DNA from: Zarea fungicola
Taxonomy: Eukaryota > Ascomycota > Sordariomycetes > Hypocreales > Cordycipitaceae
Direction of reading: 5' to 3'
Assembly: GCA_900169235.1 (NCBI GenBank)
Contig: FWCC01000123.1
Coordinates: 172,704 to 236,703 of the forward strand
Length of the DNA: 64,000 nucleotides
Part shown: positions 44,881 through 56,362 of the stretch, in pieces
How positions within the stretch are numbered: the stretch's first letter is position 1
Layout of the letters: every line of letters starts with the position of its first letter
Notes under the pieces: model-generated
Seen by the model: the letters and a program-made list of their open reading frames with translations, nothing else
Databases searched by the model: none
Told to the model about the DNA's origin: nothing
Program-made: the position numbers and the translations under genes

Positions 44881-45749
44881 GACGCGCATTGCAGGCAGCA
44901 GATTTTCCTTGGATATGTACGATGGCGGATGGAACGAGTCGCTGCAAGGTCTATCAACAGGTTGATGATGACGCCATGGAGAGTCGGTTCACGGAAGCAA
45001 CAATGCACACCGCCCGCCTAAGAAAATGTGGCTATTTAGCGTTGAAAACAATGTGTTTTTTTTTTTGTGTAAATGACTTGAATTTGGTGAATGCTGCAAC
45101 CAGCGTCTGGTAAACGATTTTTGAAAACACGTTTATTTCGTCTAAGTAGGCCATGGCACAAAATTGCACCTTTTGCCTTTTACTTGGCCCATAGTAATTC
45201 ATAAAAGGAGGCCTTTTTATACTAAACTAAAAGGGACTAGAAGAAGCAAAACACATTCTATTCTCTTTTCTTTTCGTAGCATCTACGCCTATTCTAAAAT
45301 AAGAGATTTCCAGGGTAGTTACACAGCCACAAGCCTCATGAGCGACAGGTTCGTTTCCAGTTATTGTACCTTTATAGCCTATTTTTCTTAGTCAATCAAT
45401 AATGTCAAATCTATGCGATAGTTCTGCTCCGCGTGACATTAAATGAAAAATATAAGCATATTTCCAAAAGCTCATTATTGGGGCCATGATGGTCACTGTT
45501 AGTATTTTGTTACTATGAAATAGAAGATGTGCCGTCGGAAAGGTTTTCTAGTGCCTTGAGATCCCCAATGATCAAGAAAAGTCAAGGTTTCAATTTGGGT
45601 CCAAGAATCAATTTGTTGTATTTGAATTTAAAAGGAGAATGCCATAAATAGCGGCGCCGGGTAACTTTCGCAAAAAGGTGTATAACTATTAAACAGATTC
45701 GACCATTAATTAAGCTAGCCATTATCATATCGTTGCGTCCACCCGATTT
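44881..45749. other. Intergenic, no gene seen
   Basis: AT-rich 3' flanks of two convergent genes. Only short frames. Confidence 0.4.
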
Positions 45750-46553
45750 CTAATAAGTCCTGTATTGCCCTGCTTCAACAACATCCTTGCTGCGCACAGT
45801 CGGGTCCAATTTGTTCATCATGTCGGAGCGATGCGGACCTGCCGTGTTCGGCGCTGGACCCGGATGAATCAGGTCTGCTGGTCCAGAGTGATGCATTCGG
45901 CCATGCGCGCCCATCTGGCCATGCGCACCCATCTGGCCATGCGCACCCATCTGGTCATGCGCACCCATCTGGCCATGCGCACCCATCCGAGCTCGCCCAT
46001 CTAAATCGGAATCGATGCGAGGATCCATTGTATTCGCGGTACGGGATGAGTGTGGTCCATACGCGCCTTGCGGGGCCGCTCCAGCATGCGCCGAAGTCAT
46101 CATAGCTGGTCCCTCTGACTGTGCTGGAAATTCATGGCCTTGCCTGTAATTTGTCGTATCTACTCTTGGGTCAAGAGCATTCGCAACGCGAGAGTTATGG
46201 AGTGGTTGTCCATAGCCATTACCCACGCCCGCCTGTGACGAGTGCTGCGCACCATTATGATGTGTGGAGTGAGCGGCAGGTGCAGGCTGACCATGGGTAT
46301 ATCCTTGCGCTGATGATTGAACGGAAGAGCGTACTCCTGGGCCAATTATTTGAACTCCGCCAGATTGGCTGTCAACCGTTGGATCAAGCTTGTTTAAGAT
46401 GTCGTGGCGATGAGGGCCAGCAGTATTTGGTGCAGGTCCAGGTAAGTGTGAATGTTGGGACAGGGCAGATGGAGCAGCAACCCCTGCGCCAGGTTTCGTT
46501 GGAGCGTACTCTGGAGCATACTCCCGATGGTTCTTTCGGCTTGTGAGACCCAT
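45750..46553 (-). CDS. Repeat-containing hydrophilic protein of unknown function
   Basis: Single exon of 267 aa with ATG at 46553. It has three repeat classes. A long motif, PGPAPNTAGPHR followed by D and NKLDPTV, occurs near both ends (about residues 38-60 and 232-255). A middle motif, SRxANxxDPRxD, occurs twice (about 119-131 and 170-182). A hexapeptide GQMGAH run of five near-identical 18-bp DNA units lies at about 190-220. No signal peptide, membrane segment or cysteine was seen. The ANxxDPR and NKLDP motifs seem shared with other fungal hydrophilic proteins, but I cannot name the family. The copy number of the hexapeptide is likely variable among strains. Confidence 0.7.
   Translation of the reverse strand: MGLTSRKNHREYAPEYAPTKPGAGVAAPSALSQHSHLPGPAPNTAGPHRHDILNKLDPTVDSQSGGVQIIGPGVRSSVQSSAQGYTHGQPAPAAHSTHHNGAQHSSQAGVGNGYGQPLHNSRVANALDPRVDTTNYRQGHEFPAQSEGPAMMTSAHAGAAPQGAYGPHSSRTANTMDPRIDSDLDGRARMGAHGQMGAHDQMGAHGQMGAHGQMGAHGRMHHSGPADLIHPGPAPNTAGPHRSDMMNKLDPTVRSKDVVEAGQYRTY
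45899..45989. repeat. 18-bp coding minisatellite (five copies)
   Basis: Units reading GCGCACCCATCTGGCCAT with single-base changes. They encode repeated MGAHGQ/MGAHDQ on the minus strand inside the hydrophilic repeat protein. Confidence 0.92.
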
Positions 46554-47237
46554 ATTGGTTGTTGATAGGCTGTCAAAATAGCGTCTGTTGGTAAAGAGTT
46601 TTGGTGCCAGTTTTCAGAATGACAAGGCTTTTTGCAAAAAATATATATTGAAGGTGGACTGCCTACAGACGTACGGTATATATATACATACAACGATGCC
46701 TCTCGAAACCGGTTTTCAGAGTGGCACGGGACAATGTTTAGACAGGCGATCAACGTTTCCCAAAGCAAAACATGACGACAGTTGCTTGGATATCTTGGAC
46801 TTGGACATCCAAAAATAAGAGAAAATAAATATAAAAAGAAAAGCATGCAGCTTTAATCCCCGCTTGTAGCCGTCAAGCAAGTAGATGGCCCGTCATTGTG
46901 ACGATCATATGTCGCCACTTAGTCGTAGCCAACGCCACACCATGACGAGTTGGCGCTGGCGCAGCATAATTGTAGAATGTGGCTACACCTAGCTATGTTA
47001 TGCCGATTATCCGAACCTATTTCTTCTTTTTTCTCAAATTAAAGTAAAGCCCCCGGAGTGTAATGGGAACTTGGATGCAACGTCATTGGGCCGTCATGGA
47101 AATTGCCATGTCTGCACTGTTTCTAGCGACCAAATTTACACTGTTGAATTGATGTCGCATTGAGTTCTTTCTCTGTCAAGAAAAGAACCAAGAGGTGCTA
47201 GAAATAATTTTATTGCCGTAAAAACTTTTTTGAAAGA
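46554..47237. promoter_or_regulatory. Divergent upstream region of repeat protein and phosphoketolase genes
   Basis: A 684-bp gap between divergent start codons with no gene seen. It includes an AT-rich patch around 46675-46690 and no recognised operator. Confidence 0.35.
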
Positions 47238-50011
47238 ATGCCTGGCAAGAGCATTACAGAGGCGAATCCGCCACCACTGTCTAGCCAGCTCCCAGATTCG
47301 ATACTGGAGCTCGCGGCCAAAATCCCAGAGTCGGCACTCGACGCGAATACGCTACAGGGCCTAAAGGACTTTCAGCAAGCGGCATGTTACATTGCGGGGG
47401 GTATGTGAGGCATGTGCCTTTTTAATCACTTTGCAGTTTCCATGGTATACTATATGGCCACTGACTAATTGAAAGCCATGATCTTCCTTCGGGACAACGT
47501 GCAGCTTGAGCGTGAGCTTGCATTTAACGATATCAAACCCAGACTACTTGGTACATGACCACAATAGCTTAGCCTAGTGAATCAAAGTAAAAGTCCTGTG
47601 GCTAACGGTCCTCAAGGGCATTGGGGTACTTGTCCTGGCCTGGTACTTGTATGGTCGCACATCAACCTGCTCATTCAACGACACGATATCGACACCATAG
47701 TCGTTGTCGGCCCGGGCCATGGAGCTCCTGCAGTACTGGCCTCTCTCTGGATCGAAGGATCGCTTGAGAAATTTTACCCCGACACGTATAGCGTCGACAA
47801 GACAGGCCTGCGAAATTTGATTGCCAGATTTTCAGTCCCGGGAGGCTTCCCCAGGTATGATTGGTGACCTGCAGTGGATGAGAATTCTGGAAAAATGGAC
47901 TAAATGAACCTATGAATATCTCTAGTCATGTCAATGCCGAGACTCCAGGTGCCATTCATGAAGGTGGCGAGCTCGGCTACGCTCTCGCCGTCTCGTTTGG
48001 CGCGGTGATGGACCGACCAGATTTGTTAGTTCCTTGCATAGTGGGCGATGGCGAAGCCGAATCCGGTCCAACAGCAGCGTAAGAATGACAACCCAAGCAA
48101 TGTTATGTGCGCAAGTTTCTGATGGCAGTAGCGCTTGGCATGCGATCAAGTACATCGACCCCGCTGAATCTGGTGCCGTTCTACCGATTCTGCACGTTAA
48201 TGGTTTTAAAATCAGCGAAAGAACCATCTTTGGCTGCATGGACAACAAAGAGCTCATTTCTCTATTTTCTGGCTACGGGTACCAGGTTTGTATCGTTGAG
48301 ACGCTGGAAGAGATCGATCAAGAGCTGTTCAACGCCATGGAGTGGGCTCTCGGCGAGATTCGCAGCATTCAGAGCAAGGCGCGCTCCGGCTCGCCGATTG
48401 CGAAACCAAGATGGCCGATGATAGTTCTCCGAACGCCCAAAGGGTGGACAGGCCCAAAAAAAGTGGACGGGGAGCTTATTGAGGGCTCTTTCCGATCCCA
48501 TCAGGTTCCTGTACCCAACGCCGGAAATAACAAGGAGCATTTATCCATTGTTGAAGCCTGGCTGAGAAGTTACGGCACCGAAAATCTTCTCAAGGACGGA
48601 AAGCCGTCATCGAGCGTCGTTTCAATCCTACCAAGTGAAGTCTCCAAGAGACTAGGGCGAAACAAGTTGACGTATAATCCATACAGCCCACTCAAAATGC
48701 CACAGTGGCAAGACTTTGGCATAGGCCAGGGAGAGTCTGCTAGCTGCATGAAGGTAACTGGTGACTTTCTTAAACAGATCGCAGAGAAGAACCCAAAGTC
48801 TTTTCGGCTATTTTCTCCAGATGAGCTGGAGAGTAATAAACTCAATGCTGTTCTGGACAACAGTGGTCGCAATTTCCAATGGGACCAGTATTCGCGCGCG
48901 CAAGGTGGCCGTGTCATTGAGATCTTGTCAGAGCACTGTTGCCAGGGTTTCATGCAGGGTTACACTCTCACTGGCCGTACAGCTTTGTTCCCAAGTTACG
49001 AATCATTCTTGGGCATTATCCACACCATGATGGCACAATACTCCAAGTTCAATAAGGTAGCGAGGGATGTGAGCTGGAGAGGAAATCTCGCCTCCATCAA
49101 CTACATTGAGACGAGCACATGGGCTAGGCAGGAACACAATGGATTCTCGCACCAGCAGCCATCGTTCATTGGCGCTGTCTTGAATTTGAAAGCAGAAATG
49201 GCGCGAGTGTACCTCCCGCCTGACGCAAACTGCTTCCTTTCCACGGTAGACCACTGCCTCCGGTCCCAGGACAAGGTGAACCTCATAATTGGCTCGAAAC
49301 AGCCGACTACCGTGTATCTTACGCCCGAGGAAGCTGCGATACACTGCCAGCGCGGAGCCTCTATTTGGCAGTTTGCATCGACAGGCAACATTACCAGTGA
49401 GCCAGATGTCGTGCTTGCTGGTATCGGCGTTGAAGTTACTTTCGAGGTGATCAAAGCCGCTGAGTTACTGCATAAACTTGCTCCTGACTTGCGCGTACGG
49501 GTTATAAACGTCATCGACCTGTTTGTCCTTGCCCCCAAGTCACGCCATCCACATGCTTTAAGCACCAATGAATTTGCTGCCATGTTCACTCTGAACAAAC
49601 CTGTGTATTTCAACTACCATGGTTACGCTACGGAGCTGCAAGGTTTACTCTTCGGGCAGTGCAACACGCAGCGCATGACGGTAGAGGGGTATAAGGAAGA
49701 AGGTACGACGACGACACCGTTTGACATGATGCTTTTGAACGAGTTGAGTCGATTCCATATTGCAAAATGGGCATTGGAGCGCGCAGCCGAGTCAACAGCT
49801 TTGAACGGTGTTAAGGGGCAGATCCAAGAACTGATTAAGCAGGTTGTTATGCAAAGAGACAGTGTAAAAGATTACATAATTGAAAATGGAACTGGCAAGT
49901 ATTTTCTGGTGGTCTCATGGTCGGAAAGTCGGACTACAAGTACAAGGCTAATAAAGCTGGGTGCAAGATCCCGAAGACATATACAGAAGAGCGCAACTCG
50001 ACCGAGACTAG
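47238..50011 (+). CDS. Xylulose-5-phosphate/fructose-6-phosphate phosphoketolase
   Basis: Exons 47238-47400, 47476-47550, 47617-47854, 47926-48078, 48132-49894 and 49968-50011 give 811 aa, the normal Xfp length. Motifs: GHWGTCPG rebuilt across intron 2; [21 protein letters not shown] joined to [11 protein letters not shown], the thiamine-diphosphate site. [18 protein letters not shown] follows. In exon 5 are [28 protein letters not shown] and [12 protein letters not shown]. The last intron appears to be GC-AG (donor GCAAGT, acceptor GTGCAAG). Splicing it gives a short C-terminus ending QLDRD, while reading through adds about 50 unrelated residues. The enzyme splits xylulose-5-P or fructose-6-P with phosphate to acetyl-P. 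Acetate kinase lies tail to tail 418 bp away. Confidence 0.93.
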
Positions 50012-50429
50012 TTGTCCATCCAAAATTGACGACATTATACACCACAACTATCATCATCTAACTAAATAGACTACTCTCATCTGGATTACGGAGAGAAAAA
50101 TCTTGTAGTTATAGATAGCAGACTGGCATAATGCATATTGGTGGTGCGTCCTCGCAGGAAAATAAATGGCAGCAACAACTGTAAGAAAGAGTACAAGGCA
50201 TTATGTCACAAATAAAATGTGAAATCTTTTGCGTTCCATGACACTTTGCACTGTGATGAATGCAACAGGAACCTTGTTGGGGCTGTATATTTGTGTCCGT
50301 GACGGTGTAAAATTGTAAATACCCATCCCGTTCTGTGATTCACTCGCACGAATCCATGACAGCATGTAAAGCATCGCAACATTCAACCAAGCCATTTAAC
50401 TGATTTTCCTTGCGAATGGAAGAAAGCAA
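50012..50429. other. Shared 3' flank of phosphoketolase and acetate kinase genes
   Basis: 418 bp between two convergent stop codons. No gene seen. Confidence 0.5.
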
Positions 50430-51737
50430 TTATTCGATTGCCAAGTTACCACACAGTCTCACCATCTCGAATTGCTCGTCAACCTGACACACTAAAACTT
50501 TGCGTTCAGCAGCCGCATGGCTTATCTCCTCCACAGTCTGCAACATTTCTCGATTGTTGGCGTTTGAATCCACCGAAAATCCCAAACATCCCACACCATG
50601 AATAACTGCATCACGGAGGCGTGAGCTCTTCTCACCAATACCGCCTGCAAATACAAGAGCATCCACTTGGCCACGCAGTGACACAAAGTAGCTCCCAACA
50701 AACGAACAGATTCGGTCTACAAAAAGATTAAAAGCTAACCTGTGGCTTTCGTCGCTCATCTTAGCAATTTCTTCAAAGTTTTTGGTTCCTGTTAGCGCTG
50801 CCCAGCCACTCTCCTTGTTGAGAATCTCCTCTGCACGGGAGATGGGCAGGTCTTCTGGTGAGAAGGAAGAAGAATTTCCGACAGAACTGGTGTAATGAAA
50901 AATCAGACTATACAGGTTTCGGCTATTGTCAGCGGATTGATAAAATATCCTTGGTTCTTGTCTGTGGCCGCAATACCTAGGGTCTACGCTTCCACTACGC
51001 GTTGCGCCTGGAAGCCCAGAAAGAGGCGTCAAACCCATGCTTGTGTCCAAGCTGCGACCTTTCTCGATTGCGCAGGCACTGGCGCCACTACCCAGATGCA
51101 AAGCAATAATGTTCAGTTCCCCAATATCCTTCTTGAGGTACTGGGCAGTCTGTCTCACAATGAACCCGTAGCTAAGCCCGTGAAAGCCATACTTCCGCAA
51201 ACCGTGGCGGGATGCCACTTCTTGATCAATTGGGTATGTCGCAATGTGCTTTGGAATGGTCTTATGAAACTGTGTATCGAAACAGGCAACATTTTTTGAA
51301 TCCGGAATGAGCTTGAAACAGCATCGTACGATTTGCATGGCGCTGGCATTGTGCAATGGAGCCAGGTCAACAAGCGACTCAAGCCTCTGATAGGCCTGCT
51401 CTGTGATAATTTGAAGGCCCTCATAGTCACCACCATGGACAATTCTATGACAGATCAATCCAATGTCTTTCTTGTCCTGAATTTGATGCAGCTTGGGGTC
51501 TTTGACAAAGCGACCAACTATGGCCACGAACGCTGCCTCGTGAGATTTGCCGGACTCCTTGGCACTCTCCTTCTTGGCGGATTCGCCTTGCCGAGAGTAC
51601 TCCATTGAGGCTTTATCCTCACCGATACTGGCCACCTCACCATGTGCAATTTGTGTTGGTGGTGCGTTGCCATTGTGGGTGTAAGCTGATAGCTTTACCG
51701 AGCTAGAGCCTGTATTTACTGCGATTATGATTCCCAT
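50430..51737 (-). CDS. Acetate kinase
   Basis: Exons 51737-50977 and 50907-50430 give 412 aa. The 69-nt intron (50908-50976) is a multiple of three and free of stops, so an unspliced reading gives 435 aa with an unnatural insert. Splicing restores SGSVDPSLIFHYTSSVG. Family motifs: NTGSSSVKL at the start, CHRIVHGGDYEG, FDTQFHKTIP, YGFHGLSY, LHLGSGASACAI, and FAGGIGEKSSRLRD with the catalytic-site Glu. It interconverts acetyl-phosphate plus ADP with acetate plus ATP. With the convergent phosphoketolase it forms the fungal Xfp-Ack route, which recovers ATP and acetate from pentose phosphates. No targeting signal, so a cytosolic enzyme is expected. Confidence 0.94.
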   Translation of the reverse strand: MGIIIAVNTGSSSVKLSAYTHNGNAPPTQIAHGEVASIGEDKASMEYSRQGESAKKESAKESGKSHEAAFVAIVGRFVKDPKLHQIQDKKDIGLICHRIVHGGDYEGLQIITEQAYQRLESLVDLAPLHNASAMQIVRCCFKLIPDSKNVACFDTQFHKTIPKHIATYPIDQEVASRHGLRKYGFHGLSYGFIVRQTAQYLKKDIGELNIIALHLGSGASACAIEKGRSLDTSMGLTPLSGLPGATRSGSVDPRYCGHRQEPRIFYQSADNSRNLYSLIFHYTSSVGNSSSFSPEDLPISRAEEILNKESGWAALTGTKNFEEIAKMSDESHRLAFNLFVDRICSFVGSYFVSLRGQVDALVFAGGIGEKSSRLRDAVIHGVGCLGFSVDSNANNREMLQTVEEISHAAAERKVLVCQVDEQFEMVRLCGNLAIE

Positions 51738-51954
51738 TAGAAGTGGATTAGTTCAAAACAGTTTATTCAACAACATTCTGGCAATCCTAGAGTTGCACAT
51801 TGTTTACACATATAGGCTCTATATGCGCAACCCTCGTATCGATTTCGGGGCGACATCCTGACGTTGGCATGTCGTCATCACACAGCGTCTTAAAAACAGC
51901 CGTCTGGAATAAACAGGGAAATAAGCATCGGTAGTCCTCTGATTATACCCTAGG

Positions 51955-52134
51955 ATGGAAACTCGTCTTTTCCAGAATCTCATTCTTCTAGCTCTTATTA
52001 GCTCAGCCCGCTGGCCCCCCTACTGGTTCCCCACCCGTTCAGCAGATGAAGCAATGGAACGACGGCTTGGTTCTCACATCCCAGCTTCGTCCAGGCGCCG
52101 ATGCGGCAAGGGTTGCAAGAAGACCTGACCCAGT
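51955..52134 (+). CDS. Possible very small secreted protein
   Basis: A 59-aa frame starts METRLFQNLILLALISSA, signal-peptide-like, and ends in a basic Cys-containing tail RRRCGKGCKKT. No family is recognised. A second frame downstream (to 52291) also ends in a basic KGC segment, so an unseen splice is possible. Confidence 0.25.
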
Positions 52135-52379
52135 GACCGCAATGCCTCAAATACATCGGGAGTGGAACTCACCACCCACAAATCATACAAGACCGAATGT
52201 ACTGAATAAAATCCCTAAGAAAGGTTGCATCAAGTACAAAAGAAATCTTACAGAACAGTGGGTTCCGATTAAAGGATGTACGTTGTTGTAAAGGTTAATC
52301 TGGTTTTTTCGCATCACTATTATGTATACATTAATCCGTGAAATGTAAAGAGATGGCAAGGAATTCAATAAAGGTGAGA

Positions 52380-52830
52380 CTAGGAAGACCAATAATTTGC
52401 GGCCATTCGGGAGTGCCGACCCCGGTTTTCCGCCACTCGATATATTGGACCACCAAGTCGAGAAAAGCTTCCGCATTGGCTTAGAGCAACCAAATTCGGC
52501 ATGAATTCCGACAACGGCCCGTTGTAATTCAAGTCCTGGATCATGACTTCGAGCTCTGGTATTACAAAATTTGAAGAGCCGTCAAACACCATCTCCTTTT
52601 CTATCGAGGTGAGGACGTTTTGGTGAAATCTGTCTATTGAATATGATTACAGCAAGAGTTAATCACCTTTATGGCACAAAGTGCATTTAGAGGGTCACTC
52701 TCTTAGATCCTGGTCTGCACCGTATCAAGAATAGTAAAGAAACGCGTTGGAATGATTCCGTCTTGCAGAATGGGACACTTGAACGCCCCTGCATATCACC
52801 CCATGGTCAATACTTGAGTTTTGCGGCAAC
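52380..52830 (-). pseudogene. Possible broken gene fragment, family unknown
   Basis: Two open blocks in register are interrupted by stops at about 52700-52640. The upstream block includes FKCPILQDGIIPTRFFTIL. The downstream block is VLTSIEKEMVFDGSSNFVIP, continuing to a stop at 52380. No convincing donor site joins them and no start codon precedes the first. It may be the remnant of a larger gene. I cannot assign a family. Confidence 0.25.
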
Positions 52831-53829
52831 TGACGGCAACTGACGGTGACTGATGATGTTAACTGCCTGAATGGCTTACCAGATCTGTGCCAATGACTGG
52901 AGATTATATTAGGGGCAAGGCAAGTAAGCTTCTGCGATACGTGAACAATAGGGAAATTGTGAAACTATAAAACAACTAGGTCTATTTAATTACAACATGT
53001 CTGTGTAGACTGAGGCATTATATCTAATTGAGCTGTTAGGACGCGTTATAGGGACCAAGGGGAATTCCCACCTTGGGACGTATCTCTTCCAGGTTATGTG
53101 TTCAATGAAGACCCATTTTTGTATTATGAGCAGGCGCCATGACTTGTAAGCAAGAATTAATTGGCTCCTCTAAATAAACTTTGGCATTTGCCACTTGAAA
53201 GCCTGTATACTATAGCGACTGTTCCACAATGGCGGCCTTCACCGAAACAAGATATTCTTCTGAGATGAGCCATATACCTTGTCGAAATCTATAAGCTGGA
53301 TTTCTGTACTCTGCCATAGAAAATCAAGTAACTAAGTACTAGTTCAGGTGGGTTCGCTGATGAGCCACAGCTTGATAATGGAAATTGCATCGACCTTTCA
53401 CTGGCATCACCTCGCATCCAATCTGTGGTGCTGACCGCGCCTCACTTACTTTTGTGGACAGGGGCTGCACGCTGTACTCTGAGCCGCACTGTAAGCGAAA
53501 CTCTCAAGATTTCACTATTCCAGGGGGAAACTACTGCAAGGCGGTAGACTCTACGATCGGAGATGTTAAATCTGCAAACTGTCGCATGACCTATTCCGGC
53601 CAGACAAGATACAGAGACGGGTTGATTTGAGCGCGTCCATGTGCCACGGCATGATGGCGGTAGACATTTAGAAATGACATTTAATAGTGTATTCTATACT
53701 TTTTTTGCTATTGCTCTCGACCCGTTGCCCTTGTTAACCTGTTGAGAAGTAAAATCAAAGACAAGTAAATACCGAATTGCAGCTATGGGACAGAATTATT
53801 CTTTAATAAATATTGCGTTGGTTGCAAAT

Positions 53830-56362
53830 CTAGGCTCCAAACAGCCCAATGTGGTCCCATATTAGGCCAGCTGCGGTCGCGTTCATCATTTTCGCATCGT
53901 ACGATGGCTCCAGCTCCTCATGAACGACATCTTCGACCGTGAATGGTTCGTCCATAGTACCAGCGAACTGGTGAGCTCCTGCAATGCCATTGACAAACTG
54001 TTCTGGCCAGAAGTTGCCTCGATATATTGGTTTCTCAGTCGTCATCGTCACGGCTTGCCCCATCTCATAGTCGGATCTGGAGTAAGGCGACACTTTTGGA
54101 GCGGGCGAAGTGGCAGAGCTTGGCAAAAATGGCTGATAAGGGTTAATGGTGGTGACAGCTGCTGGGTGCAGATCGGCCACGAATTCGAGGCGCCGGGAGA
54201 TCCCCATTGGGTACGTCATCAGCAACGGGTTCGTTTCCAAATCAGACTTCCCGCTAGCCAGCGATGTGTCAATAATATTTGCCAGTTGGTAATACAGCTT
54301 AGGATGAGAATACAGTAAATGTGGATGGTCGAGACTCTGAGATGATGGCGTCGCTGAGAACCAGGCTTCCCTGTCGGGCCGAGTGGGCGAGGAAGCGGGT
54401 GACGCTGACAGCAGCTGGAAACTTTTGGCAGCCCAGATGGAGATGTGTGAAATACCGAATCGCAGTTTGCATTGGCTGTTGAGCTCTTCGTAAGTCTTTA
54501 GGGTTTTCTCCTCCTCGCTGTGGTCCTCGGCGTCAAGGGCTAGTTGGCGACCAAAATTCACCACCATCTGTGGCAGGGCGGTGTGTGAGAGGACGCTTAA
54601 GGGTAGCTGTTCAACTGTATTATTTTCGGAAAACTTTTGCATCATATCATTAATCGCGGTTATGGTGTCAATCAACTCGCTCTGACTCTGCTGGGCCGGA
54701 CTGTGGTGAAACCAGGGAGGTGTGTGATGGTATAATGCTAGACGTGCGGTCCTACATTTAGGCAAACTGGTTAGATGTTGAGCATATCTTTCTTCCGCGG
54801 CACAAAACCTTACTCGTAGTATAGATAGACCAATCGATCATAGAATGGTATGGACTTGTGTGTTTCAAGGTCTCGAGGGCTAAGCTGTATCGCTCGGGCC
54901 TTCCAGAAGTTCAAGTCATTTCGTACCTCCGCCATCGCAGAGAGATGCGACACAATTTCTTTCTGGTGCTGTACAGCTGCATCTGCAGGATACACCATTT
55001 GTACCAAGTTTGTCACGGCAACAACAAGTAGGCACAAGTTGGTCAACATTTTGAAAAGAATTGTTTTAGTCGCAGGTCCGTAGACACTGGATGTAGTCGT
55101 TTCGCCGGAAAGATCCTGGTATACCAGTGGCTGCCGTGCTGCAAAGTCGAAAACGGCTGGAGGTATTTGTAGAGGCCGTCGCATGCCCACGGCCAGCGTC
55201 CTATCCCGTATAGCAAGGCTCCACCACAGTCGCTTGAGGTCTGATCGCTTGTACGGCGTCTCGGTAAGTTCGCTGTCATAAAGGTGCGATCTCGCAGTCC
55301 GAGCATGTTGGATTGCAACGGCGAGCCAGGTTGAGTTGCTCGAGTAATCTGTTTCTGTGCTCTGGTGTGTAAGCAATGCAGCTGCCTGGGCTAGAACCAA
55401 CGGGTCGTCCTCGACTCCAAAGTCAAATAGCAACTTGTGATGAGTCAGTCCTGGCATAGCAAATGAAGCTTGATGGCCTTGCCCATATTTGTTTAGAAAC
55501 TGATTCACGGCAAGGAGGGTCATACCTTGGCTCGTCGATAGAATGAATTGCGTAAGTCAAGTATTGATCTGCCACCGTATTTTTTGGCCTCGGCTGATGG
55601 AATATACTACATCTTATTAATTTCTCGTCTGTGCCAAGAGACCTTTTCGGTGCCAGTCGATGGGAAACTCACGCTGCAGGCGACAAACATCATAGCGTGG
55701 AAGACAAGAAGCGAAATATAACCATCGCTACCACGTTTCCTTCTATAGATAGACCAGAACTCCTCCTCATCAAGGATAGGAAATAGAGGATGAACATAGA
55801 GGAAGTAGTGACTGACGAGAATGTTGAGGAAGGGTTTCATGGGAATCATGAGAGAGTTTTGGGATTGAAGGAATGCTACATCAGCCTGGTCTAGTCGATG
55901 TAGGCAAGTTGCCCTGAGGTAGGGATAAACACAGAATGGAACCAGCACGTTTTGTACACTGCCATCTTCCAAGCCATCCACATTTTTAATTGAATCTGCC
56001 TTGGCCGGCGATCCCACGAAATTTGTCAGGGCCGACTCGGGATCCCAGTTATCCATAGGGATGTCGGCGTGGCACTGTATCTCAGTGCTTGGAGGACTAT
56101 GACTTGCGTGTGCGTCTTCTTTGCATTGCAACTGTATTTTCGCACGGCGAGACACGTGAATGTAAGGCTGCTCGTTCAAATATCGAGTGGCGCGGACAGC
56201 GCTCTCTGGACGCACAGCGCAGTCATGGCCATCCAGGCGACAGTTGGTACAGGGTGGCCCCGATGCAGCAACATTGCACCGTACTTTTCGGCGATGGCAG
56301 CGTGCGCAGGCAAACGTAGCCCGTCGCCAGTGATTAATAGAAGAGTCTTCTGTGGCCTCCAT
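53830..56362 (-). CDS. Zn2Cys6 fungal-type transcription factor
   Basis: Exons 56362-55673, 55606-55526, 55433-54814 and 54751-53830 give 770 aa starting MEATEDSS. An upstream TTG-initiated extension was rejected. The zinc cluster has C19, C22, C29, C38, C41 and C48 (ACARCHRRKVRC, CTNCRLDGHDC). The middle homology region starts about residue 170 (FLNILVSHYFLYVHPLFPILDEEEFW) and continues across two introns (MMFVACS, YIPSAEAKKYGG, RAKLLFDFGVEDDPLVLAQAAALLTHQS). It ends with RLWWSLAIRDRTLAVGMRRP, typical of cutinase/lipid-type regulators (CTF1-like style), an impression rather than proof. The gene is head-to-head with the peroxisomal hydrolase gene, so it is the likely regulator of the following cluster. 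Confidence 0.9.

Larger units (their letters stand above)
51738..53829. other. Gene-poor stretch with short unclassified frames
   Basis: No intact gene is supported. Three frames deserve mention. 51955-52134 (+) encodes a 59-aa signal-peptide-like frame. About 52830-52380 (-) holds two protein-like blocks (FKCPILQDGIIPTRFFTIL and IEKEMVFDGSSNFVIPELE), which may be a broken gene. 53385-53630 (+) is a cysteine-rich frame without an ATG start. None has a recognised family. Confidence 0.4.

Noticed and set aside
50012..50061. Longer phosphoketolase C-terminus ending near 50061
   Set aside because: It requires retaining the GC-AG intron and yields a basic tail unlike the family end.
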